A stretch of DNA of 34,104 nucleotides from Kineosporia sp. R_H_3 (GCF_002198675.1 NZ_MWLL01000131.1:1-34104), one strand, 5' to 3'; shown: positions 22,028 through 31,043, numbered from the stretch's first letter. The notes: generated by a model not told the origin, from the letters alone. Numbers and translations: made by a program.

Positions 22028-22969
22028 ATGCGGGCGATCTGGAAGGGTGCGGTCTCCTTCGGCCTCGTGAGCGTGCCCGTGCGGGTCTTCTCGGCCACGC
22101 AGGAGCACGACATCCGCTTCCACCAGGTCCACGCCGAGGACGGCGGCCGGATCAAGATGAAGCGCACGTGCTCCATCGACGGCGAGGAGGTCGCGTACGA
22201 CCAGCTCGCCAAGGGGTACGAGTCGCCGGACGGCCGCCTCGTCATCCTCACGGACGAGGACTTCGAGAACCTGCCGCTCTCGACGAGCCGCGAGATCGAC
22301 GTCATCGAGTTCGTCCCCGCCGAGCAGGTCGACCCGATCCTGTTCAACAAGACCTACTACCTCGAGCCCGAGGCCCGGGCGAGCAAGCCGTACCAGCTGC
22401 TCCGCGAGGCCCTCACGGCCACCGACCGGATGGCGGTCGTCAAGGTCGCACTGCGCCAGCGCGAGACCCTCGCGGTGCTGCGGGTGCGCGACAAGGTCAT
22501 CGTCATGCAGACGCTGCTGTGGCCCGACGAGGTGCGCGCGGCCGAGTTCGACGTCCTGGAGACGGACGTCGAGGTCCGCCCCCAGGAGCTCGCGATGGCC
22601 CAGTCGCTCGTCGAGAGCCTCGCCGGGGACTTCGAGCCCGACCAGTTCGAGGACTCCTACACGAAGGCCCTCACCGACCTCGTCGAGGCCAAGCTCGAGG
22701 GCGCCGAGCCGGCCCCCGCGGCCGCCGAGGACTCGGGCGAGACCGGAGAGGTCGTCGACCTGCTCACCGCCCTGCAGCGCAGCGTCGAGCGCGCGCGGCA
22801 GGCGCGCGGCGAGACGTCGGACGAAGAGCCGGCCCCGGCGAAGAAGGCCGCCGCCAAGGCCCCCGCGGCGGCGAAGAAGACCGCCGCGAAGAAGGCCGCC
22901 GCCACCGAGGACGAGGCGGCCCCGGCCAAGAAGACCGCGAAGAAGGCCGCCTCCCGCAAGAGCGCCTGA
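22028..22969 (+). CDS. ku: Ku protein, NHEJ end-binding factor
   Basis: A 313-residue bacterial Ku homodimer subunit that threads onto double-strand ends and recruits LigD. Seen: the opening RAIWKGAVSFGLVSVPVRVFSAT, the middle LPLSTSREIDVIEFVP, KTYYLEPE, VKVALRQRETLAVLRVRD, and the closing core LVESLAGDFEPDQFEDSYTKAL. Residues from about 255 form a C-terminal tail with repeated Ala-Lys-Lys units, as in actinobacterial Ku proteins where such tails bind DNA. ATG 22028 has GGGGAG 8 bases upstream. Divergent from the ligase-polymerase operon, so this is a complete minimal NHEJ locus. Confidence 0.96.
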   Translation: MRAIWKGAVSFGLVSVPVRVFSATQEHDIRFHQVHAEDGGRIKMKRTCSIDGEEVAYDQLAKGYESPDGRLVILTDEDFENLPLSTSREIDVIEFVPAEQVDPILFNKTYYLEPEARASKPYQLLREALTATDRMAVVKVALRQRETLAVLRVRDKVIVMQTLLWPDEVRAAEFDVLETDVEVRPQELAMAQSLVESLAGDFEPDQFEDSYTKALTDLVEAKLEGAEPAPAAAEDSGETGEVVDLLTALQRSVERARQARGETSDEEPAPAKKAAAKAPAAAKKTAAKKAAATEDEAAPAKKTAKKAASRKSA

Positions 22970-23107
22970 CGCGCGGACGAAGGCCGACCGGTCGCCGTCC
23001 GGCGACACGCCCACGACCCGCGACACGACACGTGAGCACCCGCAGCCCCGACACGCCGGACCGTTCACCGCAGCGCAAGCAAGCCTGAGCACGCAGTCAC
23101 GAATCAC

Positions 23108-23152
23108 ACCCATGTAGTTACTCTGAATGGGTTGCACGTGACCTTGGGTCAC
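23108..23152. promoter_or_regulatory. Palindromes in promoter region of the peptidase gene
   Basis: ACCCAT (23108-23113) and ATGGGT (23127-23132) form an inverted repeat spaced by 13 bases, enclosing TAGTTA, a possible -10. GTGACC-TTG-GGTCAC (23138-23152) follows. These could bind a repressor or activator of the secreted hydrolase gene; the identity of the regulator is unknown. Confidence 0.35.
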
Positions 23153-23227
23153 CGGAAGGGTGATCGGTGCCGGGGGGCTTCCAAGACACGCCTTCCGCCG
23201 TCAGGCGGCCTTCCCTGGGATGTCTCT

Positions 23228-25060
23228 TTGCGAAACGTGGTTCGGCTGCGCCGTTTGGTCGGCCTTCTGCTCGCGACGTGCGTCGCCGCCCCGGTGCCGT
23301 TCCTGGCGACCGCTCCTGCCCAGGCGCGGCAAGCGCCACGGCCGGACCGCACCGTCCGGATCGAGGCCGACCGCGTCGACCGCGTCCCGACCCCGCGGCC
23401 GTCGTGGTGGGACTGCGGCGAGCTCTACGCCACGGGTGCGCAGTGCGCGACCGTCGCGCTGCCGCTCGACTACGACCGCCCCCTGGGGCCGACGACGCAG
23501 GTCGCCGTTCTCCGCATCAGGGCCACCGACCCGGCCCGGCGGATCGGCACCCTGTTCGTCAACCCGGGTGGCCCGGGCGGTTCGGGCGTGGAGCTCGCCG
23601 CAGCCGCGCGCGACTTCCTCGACCCGCGCGTCCTCGCCCGGTTCGACGTCGTCGGGTTCGACCCGCGCGGGACCAATCTGTCGTCGGGCGTCCGGTGCTG
23701 GCCGACGATGCCGGCACGCGACCGCGCCCTCGCCGGTGCCGGGGCCGCCTTCCCGCGCGGCGCCGTCCAGGACGCCGCGGCGGTCGGCTCCGCCCGTGCC
23801 TTCGGCACCGCGTGCTCGACGACGGGACGCCCGCTGGCGGCGTCCGTCTCGACGGCCGAGGTGGCCCGCGACATGGACGTCCTGCGCCGCGCCGTCGGCG
23901 ACGCCCGGCTCACCTACCTCGGCTTCTCGTACGGCACCTACCTCGGGCAGGTCTACGCCAACCTCTTCCCGGACCGGGTCCGCGCGATCGCCCTCGACGG
24001 CGTCCTCGACCCGCTGGCCTGGGCCGGCACGAAGGCCACCCGGAACACGCCGCAGACGACCCGGATCGGCTCGGCGAAGGCCTCGGCCCGCGCCCTCGAC
24101 CGGATCCTCGGCAGCTGCCGCACGGCCGGGCCCGCCTACTGCTCGCTCGCCGCCACCGGCGACCCGAAGGCGATCTACGCCTCGCTCATGACGTCGCTGC
24201 GGGCCGCCCCGATCGTCGTCCGCGGCCCGGACTTCGAGGAGCGGTTCACCTACGCGGACGTCACCTCGATCCTCGTCGACATGCTCTACTCACCGTTCGG
24301 CTCCTACGACGTCGACGCGTTCCTCTCGCTGCTCGTCGAGCTGCGCGGCCCGACGACCCCGGCCCGCGCGAAGGCCGCCCGCGCCGGCCTGCACCGGATC
24401 GCCGTCCGGTACCGCGACTTCGGCCGCACCGGCGCTCCGAGCCCGCGGGTCCGGGCCGCCTGGCGCCGCGCCGGTCGGACGGCGCTGCCCGCGTACGAGA
24501 ACGGCATCGACGCCTACCAGGCCGTCATGTGCACGGACGGGCTCAACCCCTCGCTCGTGGCCCGCTGGCCGGTCTACGCGGCCCGCGCCGACCGCGCCGT
24601 CCCGGGCTTCGGGCCGCTGTGGACGTGGCCCTCGGCACCGTGCGCCCGGGCCACGTGGACGGCGCGCGACGAGGACGCCTACCGCGGCCCGTTCACCCGG
24701 CGGACGGCGTCCCCGGTGCTCGTCGTCGGCAACCTCTGGGACCCCGCCACCCCGTACGAAGGGGCGGTCCGCGTCGCGCGGCTGCTGCCGAACAGCCGGC
24801 TGCTCACCGGGGTCAGCTGGGGGCACACCGCGTACGGCTCCTCGCCGTGCATCGACCGGGCCGTCACGACGTACCTGCTGCGCCAGGGATTGCCACCGGT
24901 CGGCAAGCGCTGCCGGGGCCTCGACCAGCCGTACACCGAGCCCCTCACGCCGTTCACGTCGCTGACCACGGGGCGGGCACCCGCCCGGGCGCCGCTGCCC
25001 TCGGGGGCGGCCCCGGCCGGGCGGCCCGGACGGGCCCCGGTGAGCCCGCTCGTCCCCTGA
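23228..25060 (+). CDS. Secreted alpha/beta-hydrolase with TAP-like C-terminal domain
   Basis: A 610-residue exported serine hydrolase related to tripeptidyl aminopeptidases (SlpD/SlpE/TAP of Streptomyces). Signal peptide: RLRRLVGLLLATCVAAPV to about AQA. Catalytic residues: Ser234 in GFSYGTYLG, Asp505 in NLWDPATPYE and His533 in SWGHTAYG. VNPGGPGGSG forms the oxyanion loop, and VVGFDPRGT is the usual strand. The C-terminal TAP-like domain includes the Asp and His; a Pro/Ala-rich tail ends the protein. The start is uncertain: TTG 23228 has GGGA at a good distance; GTG 23237 gives an equally good signal peptide; a TTG/GTG near 23132 would overlap the palindromes. Probably releases N-terminal tripeptides outside the cell. 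Confidence 0.88.
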   Translation: MRNVVRLRRLVGLLLATCVAAPVPFLATAPAQARQAPRPDRTVRIEADRVDRVPTPRPSWWDCGELYATGAQCATVALPLDYDRPLGPTTQVAVLRIRATDPARRIGTLFVNPGGPGGSGVELAAAARDFLDPRVLARFDVVGFDPRGTNLSSGVRCWPTMPARDRALAGAGAAFPRGAVQDAAAVGSARAFGTACSTTGRPLAASVSTAEVARDMDVLRRAVGDARLTYLGFSYGTYLGQVYANLFPDRVRAIALDGVLDPLAWAGTKATRNTPQTTRIGSAKASARALDRILGSCRTAGPAYCSLAATGDPKAIYASLMTSLRAAPIVVRGPDFEERFTYADVTSILVDMLYSPFGSYDVDAFLSLLVELRGPTTPARAKAARAGLHRIAVRYRDFGRTGAPSPRVRAAWRRAGRTALPAYENGIDAYQAVMCTDGLNPSLVARWPVYAARADRAVPGFGPLWTWPSAPCARATWTARDEDAYRGPFTRRTASPVLVVGNLWDPATPYEGAVRVARLLPNSRLLTGVSWGHTAYGSSPCIDRAVTTYLLRQGLPPVGKRCRGLDQPYTEPLTPFTSLTTGRAPARAPLPSGAAPAGRPGRAPVSPLVP

Positions 25061-25107
25061 TCGATGCCGTGATCGGTGCGTGATCGGTGCCGTGATCCGC
25101 ACCGATC
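25058..25107. repeat. Four-unit tandem repeat with alternative hairpins
   Basis: TGATCGATGCCG, TGATCGGTGCG, TGATCGGTGCCG and TGATCCGCACCG run head to tail from 25058 to 25104; the first TGA is the stop codon of the hydrolase gene. GATCGGTGC occurs twice (25071-25079 and 25082-25090), and either copy can pair with GCACCGATC (25099-25107). It probably terminates the hydrolase transcript, or binds a protein near the next promoter. Confidence 0.6.
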
Positions 25108-25198
25108 CGCCCGATAGGTGAACTCCACGTCGTCCGTGCTCGTTCGTCACGGTCAGAGGCAGGCCGACGGCGTCCTGCCCCGACGGGGAGGCGTGCTC

Positions 25199-26128
25199 AT
25201 GCGAACGATCCTGGCGGTGGTGGCGAGCGGTGTCCTCGCCGCGTCGGCGGTGCTCACCGCGGCACCGGCATCGGCGGCGGTCCCCGACCTGGACCTGCCC
25301 GAGGCGGGCGTCTTCCTCGAGGGCATCGGGGTGGACGACGACGCGGGCCTGGTCTACGTCAGCGCGACGAACCGCAGCGGGACGATCTACCGGGCGAAGG
25401 TCGGCGACGACCGGCTCGAGGTGTGGCAGGGCCCCACCCCCGGCGACAACGGGCGCGGGATCGACGTGGACGACGCGGGCCGGGTGTTCGTCGCCGGCGG
25501 GCCGAGCGCCGAGGTCCGGGTCTTCTCCCGCTCGGGCCGTCTGCTCGCCGAGCTGCCGACGGGCGAGCCCGGCTCGTTCCTCAACGACGTCCGGGTCGCG
25601 GACGACGGCTCGGTCTACGTGACGGACTCCAGCCTGCCGCGGATCTGGCGGGTCTTCCGCTCCGGCGGCACGTGGCAGATCGAGCTCTGGCGCGACGTGA
25701 GCGGCACGATCGCCTACACCCCGGCGCTCACCGACTTCGACCTCGGCGGCATCGTCACGACCCCGGACGGCAAGGCCCTGCTCACGACCCAGGGAACGAC
25801 CGGGCAGCTCTGGCGCATCGAGCTGCGCAGCCGGGCGATCAGCGAGGTGCCGGTGGACGGCGCCCCGCTCGTCAACGCCGACGGCATCGTCCTGACGGGC
25901 CGCACCCTCTACGTCGTCCAGAACTTCAGCCGGCAGATCACCCGGCTCGAGCTGCGCGACCGCTGGCGGACGGCGACCACGCAGGAGGTCGTCGCGACCC
26001 CGGCGGACCGGACGTTCACGACCGCCAAGCGGGTCGGCGGCCGGCTGCTGCTCGTCGACAGCAAGTTCGGCTTCGCCCCCGCGCAGGCCGTCGCGGAAGA
26101 CCGGGTCGTCTCCTTCCGCAGGTTCTGA
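25199..26128 (+). CDS. Secreted SMP-30/NHL-like beta-propeller protein
   Basis: A 309-residue exported protein. A clear signal peptide (residues 1-29, ending near APASAAVPD) leads into repeated propeller blades: FLEGIGVDDDAGLVYVSA, GRGIDVDDAGRVFVAGG, FLNDVRVADDGSVYVTDS, LGGIVTTPDGKALLTT and NADGIVLTGRTLYVVQN. The pattern fits the SMP-30/gluconolactonase/LRE-like superfamily; metal ligands are not certain, so enzymatic activity cannot be claimed. The ATG at 25199 is supported by GGGGAGG 7 bases upstream. It follows the secreted hydrolase by about 140 bp, separated by the tandem repeat, and is closed by a perfect 18-bp hairpin. Confidence 0.85.
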   Translation: MRTILAVVASGVLAASAVLTAAPASAAVPDLDLPEAGVFLEGIGVDDDAGLVYVSATNRSGTIYRAKVGDDRLEVWQGPTPGDNGRGIDVDDAGRVFVAGGPSAEVRVFSRSGRLLAELPTGEPGSFLNDVRVADDGSVYVTDSSLPRIWRVFRSGGTWQIELWRDVSGTIAYTPALTDFDLGGIVTTPDGKALLTTQGTTGQLWRIELRSRAISEVPVDGAPLVNADGIVLTGRTLYVVQNFSRQITRLELRDRWRTATTQEVVATPADRTFTTAKRVGGRLLLVDSKFGFAPAQAVAEDRVVSFRRF

Positions 26129-26145
26129 GCCCGCGCCCCGCAGCT

Positions 26146-26186
26146 ACCAGCGCGTACGACCCGATGAACGGGTCGTACGCGCTGGT
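26146..26186. terminator. Perfect 18-bp bidirectional terminator
   Basis: ACCAGCGCGTACGACCCG (26146-26163), loop ATGAA, CGGGTCGTACGCGCTGGT (26169-26186). It lies between the convergent propeller (stop 26128) and MarR (stop 26207) genes, symmetric and without mismatches, so it should end both transcripts. Confidence 0.8.
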
Positions 26187-26206
26187 GCCTCGGGGGTCGA
26201 GCGGGG

Positions 26207-26632
26207 TCAGGGCTGGAGGCGGGCCAGGAGTGCGACGAACCGCGTGCGCTCGGCCGGCGTCAACGGGGCGAGGACGGCGTCCTGGGCCTGCGCGAGGACG
26301 GCGTCGAGGCGGGCCAGCAGCCGGCGGCCGGACGGCGTGAGCGCGACGACGTTGCGGCGGCGGTCGCCCGGGTCGGGGGTGCGCGCGACGAGCCCGCGGG
26401 ACTGCAGGTCGTCGACCGTCGTCGCGACGTCGCTGCGGTCGAGGCCCGCGCCGCGACCGAGGACCGACTGGCTCGCCGGGCCGCCGTCGCCGAGCGTGGC
26501 GAGCACGCGGTAGTGGTAGCCGCGGAACCCGTGCTCCGACAGCGCATCGACGAGGATCCGGTGCGCACGGTCGTCCGCCCGGCCGAGCAGCCACGTCGGG
26601 AGCACGGCGAGCCGGGGCGTCACATCCTCCAT
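26207..26632 (-). CDS. MarR-family transcriptional regulator
   Basis: A 141-residue winged-helix regulator. The recognition region is RVLATLGDGGPASQSVLGRGAGLDRSDVATTVDDLQSRGLVAR (helices about 42-85), followed by the wing RTPDPGDRRRNVVALTPSGRRLLARL with the family-typical DPxDRR-x5-LT-x-G. ATG 26632 has AGGA upstream, and TAGGAT lies 6 bases before it, allowing a leaderless transcript. Divergent from a second MarR-like gene with 80 bp between starts; two GTTGG-N5-CCAAC sites in the gap suggest autoregulation and control of the neighbour. The inducer is unknown. Confidence 0.9.
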   Translation of the reverse strand: MEDVTPRLAVLPTWLLGRADDRAHRILVDALSEHGFRGYHYRVLATLGDGGPASQSVLGRGAGLDRSDVATTVDDLQSRGLVARTPDPGDRRRNVVALTPSGRRLLARLDAVLAQAQDAVLAPLTPAERTRFVALLARLQP

Positions 26633-26652
26633 GCGGTGATCCTAACCGAACC

Positions 26653-26667
26653 GTTGGCACGACCAAC
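26653..26667. promoter_or_regulatory. MarR operator site 1 (GTTGG-N5-CCAAC)
   Basis: GTTGG-CACGA-CCAAC, a perfect inverted repeat. It overlaps the -35 (TTGGTC, minus strand, 26666-26661) of the marR gene and the plus-strand -35 TTGGCA (26654-26659) of the divergent gene. Confidence 0.6.
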
Positions 26668-26679
26668 CATCTGACATAC

Positions 26680-26696
26680 CGTTGGTCGCACCAACG
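26680..26696. promoter_or_regulatory. MarR operator site 2 (CGTTGG-N5-CCAACG)
   Basis: CGTTGG-TCGCA-CCAACG, centred 28 bases from site 1. It covers the -10 (TACCGT, 26677-26682) and expected start site of the divergent plus-strand gene, a typical repressing position. Confidence 0.6.
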
Positions 26697-26712
26697 ACAC
26701 AAGGAGGCCGCC

Positions 26713-27117
26713 ATGACCGGCACCCCGCACCCGCTCCCCTCCGTCATCGGCCGCACCGAGCGCGCCCTGTCGGCGGTGCTGCTCGACGCGCTCGGCGGCA
26801 CCCCGGTCGCCGGCGGCGACGAGTGGGTCGCCCTCAACGCCCTCGCGGGCGGCACCGACGACCCGGCGGCGGCCGTCGCCGCGGCCCTGCAGGGCTCCCC
26901 CGGGCAGGCACGCGCGGCGCTCGAGGCGTTGCACGGCAAGGGGCTCGTCACCGGCGACGGTCACCTGACCGACGACGGCCGGGCCGCGCTCGCCCAGGTC
27001 CGGTCACGCATCGCGCCGCGGACCCACCTGCTCGTCGAGGGCCTGCCCGAGGCCGACCTCGCGACGGCGGTGCGGGTGCTCGACACGGTCCGCGAACGGG
27101 CGACCCGCACGGGTTGA
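26713..27117 (+). CDS. MarR-like winged-helix protein
   Basis: A 134-residue protein that looks like a diverged MarR-type winged helix: an N-terminal helix GRTERALSAVLLDAL, a helix-turn-helix-like QARAALEALHGKGLVTG, a short wing HLTDDGRAALAQV, and a C-terminal dimerisation helix ATAVRVLDTVRERA. The DPGDRR wing of classical MarR is missing. AGGAGG is 5 bases before the ATG. Being the target of the divergent MarR regulator is suggested by the operators in the gap. It could itself be a regulator, possibly a heterodimer partner; this is inference. It is convergent with purA. Confidence 0.75.
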   Translation: MTGTPHPLPSVIGRTERALSAVLLDALGGTPVAGGDEWVALNALAGGTDDPAAAVAAALQGSPGQARAALEALHGKGLVTGDGHLTDDGRAALAQVRSRIAPRTHLLVEGLPEADLATAVRVLDTVRERATRTG

Positions 27118-27150
27118 ACGGTCCGGGGCGGACGAGCCACGGGCGGCGGG

Positions 27151-28503
<1,353 letters not shown>

Positions 28504-29493
28504 TCAGGCGAGCCGCTCCGCGAGCGCCTCGCCCAGCTGGAGCCCGGACAGGTACGCCTGCTCGACCCGGGCCCGCTCGCCCCAGCCGTCGCCGCAGACC
28601 CCGACGAGCGCCGGGTGCAGCGCGAACGGCTCGCGGTGCGGGTGCAGCGGGGCGGCGAGGGACCAGCGGTGCGCGTGGGTCAGCTCGGGCTCGGGGAGCG
28701 CGTCGGCGCCGAGCAGCCGGGCGACCTCGTCGAGCACCGGCTGGACGGCGGTGCCCGGCGCCTCGAGCCGGCCGGCCGAGAAGACGGACGTCGCGTGCGC
28801 CACGAGGACGGGGGCGCCGTCGCCGCGCCGGCTGCCGTCGTCCGCGACCCAGGACACGACCGGCGAGCCGTCGACGAAGGCGCCGTCGAGGTCGCCCCAC
28901 CAGCGCTGCGACCAGGCGGCCCAGACGCTGATGACCGGCGACCACTCCATCCCGCCGTCGAGGTCGAGCCAGGTCGCGACCGGCTCGGGCAGCAGGTCCG
29001 CGGCCTGCGGGTCGGGCATCGCGAGGACGACGGCGCGCGCCGGCTCGCCGTCGACGGTGAGCCGGTCGCCCTCGACGTCGACCTCCTCGACCTCGTGGCC
29101 GGTCGTCACGTCGAGCCCCTCGGCGAGGTGCTCCACGAGGCTGCGCAGGCCGCCGGACGCCGACCAGCGCGGCAGCCCGGTCGTCGTCCCGACCCGGCCC
29201 TCGGGGGCCAGGAGGTGGAAGGTGTCCGTCCACGGGGCGGCCAGGCCCGCGGCCTCCCAGCCCGCGGCGACCTTGGCGAAGCGCTCGTCGCGGACGGTGA
29301 AGTACGAGGCCCCGATGTCGACCGCGTGCCGGCCGGAGCCCAGGTCCTCGGTGCGGACGGCCATCCGGCCGCCGATCCGGCGGCCGCGGTCGAGGACCTT
29401 GACGTCGTACCCGTGGGCGACGAGGACCCGGGCGCAGGAGATGCCGGAGATGCCGCCGCCGACCACGACGACGGGCGCGCTGGTGTCGGTCAC
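28504..29493 (-). CDS. Renalase-like FAD-dependent oxidoreductase
   Basis: A 329-residue flavoprotein. The Rossmann fingerprint is VVVVGGGISGISCARVL followed by VLDRGRRIGGRM (FAD binding). The middle shows HAVDIGASYFTV and GLPRWSASGGLRSLVEHLAEGLDV, and the end reads VGVCGDGWGERARVEQAYLSGLQLGEAL, the second FAD contact. This order fits the renalase/amine-oxidase-like family, which in bacteria oxidises isomeric dihydro-NAD(P). The substrate is inferred from the family only. GTG 29493 has GAAGGA at about 8 bases. Lies in the usual actinobacterial fba-DUF3151-purA neighbourhood. Confidence 0.82.
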   Translation of the reverse strand: MTDTSAPVVVVGGGISGISCARVLVAHGYDVKVLDRGRRIGGRMAVRTEDLGSGRHAVDIGASYFTVRDERFAKVAAGWEAAGLAAPWTDTFHLLAPEGRVGTTTGLPRWSASGGLRSLVEHLAEGLDVTTGHEVEEVDVEGDRLTVDGEPARAVVLAMPDPQAADLLPEPVATWLDLDGGMEWSPVISVWAAWSQRWWGDLDGAFVDGSPVVSWVADDGSRRGDGAPVLVAHATSVFSAGRLEAPGTAVQPVLDEVARLLGADALPEPELTHAHRWSLAAPLHPHREPFALHPALVGVCGDGWGERARVEQAYLSGLQLGEALAERLA

Positions 29494-29527
29494 CGGACCA
29501 TCCTTCGGTGCCGGGCGCCCCGGCGCG

Positions 29528-29562
29528 AGCCGGACACGTCGAAACGAGTGCTATGTCCGGCT
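29528..29562 (-). terminator. Hairpin after DUF3151 gene
   Basis: AGCCGGACA (29528-29536) and TGTCCGGCT (29554-29562) pair perfectly over a 17-base loop, 8 bases after the DUF3151 stop on the minus strand. The loop carries CATAGC on that strand, which could alternatively serve the downstream flavoprotein promoter. Confidence 0.45.
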
Positions 29563-29570
29563 TCTCGGGA

Positions 29571-29987
29571 TCAGCCGAGCCCGAGGGTCGCGACGGCCGA
29601 CCGGTCGCAGTCCGCGAGGAACGTCCGGCAGCGCTCGTGCTCGGGCGTCTCACCGATCGCGCCCGCGGCCCGGGCGAGCGCGGCGAGCGCGCGCAGGAAC
29701 CCCTGGTTCGGCTCGTGCGCCCACGGCACCGGCCCCTGGCCGCGCCAGCCGGAGCGGCGCAGCGCGTCGAGACCGCGGTGGTAGCCGACCCGGGCGTAGG
29801 CGTAGCCCTCGACCGTGCGACCCGCGTCGAGGGCCTGCTCGGCGAGGACCGCCCAGGGCAGGCTCGACGCCGGGTACGCCGCGGCGACCTGGGCCGGGTC
29901 GGTGCCGGCCGCGAGCGCCTCGCGCGGCGCCGGGTCGTCGGCGAGGTGGGTGGGCGGGATGCCGAGGAGGTTGTCGTTGAGGCTCAC
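29571..29987 (-). CDS. DUF3151 family protein
   Basis: A 138-residue actinobacterial protein of the DUF3151 family. Typical segments: MSLNDNLLGIPPTHL, a helical ALAEQALDAGRTVEGYAYARVGYHRGLDALRRSGW with tetratricopeptide-like spacing, and the conserved WAHEPNQGFLRALAALARAAGAIGE. The function is unknown. It is commonly found beside fba and purA, as here. The GTG at 29987 stands only 8 bp from the ATG of the divergent lipoprotein gene, so the promoter must overlap coding sequence; there is no Shine-Dalgarno, so a leaderless mRNA is likely. Confidence 0.88.
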   Translation of the reverse strand: MSLNDNLLGIPPTHLADDPAPREALAAGTDPAQVAAAYPASSLPWAVLAEQALDAGRTVEGYAYARVGYHRGLDALRRSGWRGQGPVPWAHEPNQGFLRALAALARAAGAIGETPEHERCRTFLADCDRSAVATLGLG

Positions 29988-29995
29988 ACTGCATC

Positions 29996-30988
29996 ATGGC
30001 GCAGATGAGGACGCTGCTCGCAGGCACCCTGCTCGTCGGCACGCTGCTCGCGGCCTGCAGTCCGGCGTCCGGGGCACCGTCGTCCGGGTCACCGTCGTCC
30101 GTCGTGACCCCCGGCGGCGAGCCGAGCCTGGTCCGGCTCGCCGGGCCCCGGCAGGCGGCCGACCTCGACGTGATGACCTTCAACATCCAGGACTCGCAGA
30201 TCCTCGGGATCGACCGCTACACGTCGTCCGGACGACGGGCGGCCGTCGCCCAGGTCGTCGCCGACGAGCGGCCGGACGTGATCGGGACCCAGGAGATGAC
30301 CGCGGGGCAGGCCGAGGACCTGCGCGCCGACCTGGCCCGCGCCGGCGTCCGCTACACCTGGTACGGCCGCCCCAGGGTCAGCGACATCGATCGCCCCGGG
30401 GTGGACTTCAACGAGACCGTGGCCGTGTTCTGGGACCCGGCGGTGCTCGCCGACCTCGGCCGGGGCGACCTGTGGTTCTGCCCGCCGGACGTCGTCCCCA
30501 CCCAGGGCTGCGTCGACTCCGGGCCGGGGTGGACCGCCGGCGACCCCCGGATGGCGACCTGGGTCCGGTTGCGGCACAAGGGGTCCGGCGCCGAGGTGGT
30601 CGTCGTCAACACCCATCTCGACGCGGCGTCGGCGCAGGCCCGCGAGCGCGGGGCCGAGGTCGTGCAGGACGCCGTCGAGCGGCTGTTCCCGGCACTGCCG
30701 GTGCTGCTCACGGGGGACTTCAACAGCGGCCCGGACGCCGCCCCGCACCGCGTGCTGACCGAGGCCGGCTGGGTGGACACCTGGACGACCGCGGCACGGA
30801 CCGGCCCGGCGTGGTCGACGTTCAACCGCTTCGACCGCCGTGCCCCGCTGCCCGGTCCGCGGATCGACCGGATCTACGCCCGCCCCGGGCTGCCGGTCGT
30901 CGCGGCCGCGGTGAACACCTACCGCAGCCCGGCCGGCGTGCTCCCCAGCGACCACTACCCGGTGCTCATCCGGGTCCGGCTGCCGTGA
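29996..30988 (+). CDS. Lipoprotein of the endonuclease/exonuclease/phosphatase (EEP) family
   Basis: A 330-residue surface lipoprotein. The signal peptide ends in the lipobox LLAAC (Cys21). A Ser/Pro/Gly-rich linker follows. The EEP fold is marked by DVMTFNIQDSQ (first metal site), IGTQEMTAGQAEDL, VVVNTHLD, LLTGDFNSGPDA and the closing SDHYPVLIRV with the catalytic Asp-His pair. EEP enzymes cleave phosphodiester or phosphomonoester bonds (nucleases, sphingomyelinases, inositol phosphatases); which one cannot be told. The start may be ATG 30005 instead, 7 bases after CATCAT; no ribosome binding site is seen for either. Divergent from DUF3151. Confidence 0.85.
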   Translation: MAQMRTLLAGTLLVGTLLAACSPASGAPSSGSPSSVVTPGGEPSLVRLAGPRQAADLDVMTFNIQDSQILGIDRYTSSGRRAAVAQVVADERPDVIGTQEMTAGQAEDLRADLARAGVRYTWYGRPRVSDIDRPGVDFNETVAVFWDPAVLADLGRGDLWFCPPDVVPTQGCVDSGPGWTAGDPRMATWVRLRHKGSGAEVVVVNTHLDAASAQARERGAEVVQDAVERLFPALPVLLTGDFNSGPDAAPHRVLTEAGWVDTWTTAARTGPAWSTFNRFDRRAPLPGPRIDRIYARPGLPVVAAAVNTYRSPAGVLPSDHYPVLIRVRLP

Positions 30989-31000
30989 CGCCCGGACGCG

Positions 31001-31043
31001 CGACCGCCCGCGCCGTCCGGGAGCGGACGACGCGGGCGGGTCG
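31001..31043. terminator. Convergent terminator between EEP and aldolase genes
   Basis: CGACCGCCCGCG (31001-31012) pairs with CGCGGGCGGGTCG (31031-31043) with one bulge, over an 18-base loop. It lies between convergent stops at 30988 and 31082 and may serve both transcripts. Confidence 0.5.
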
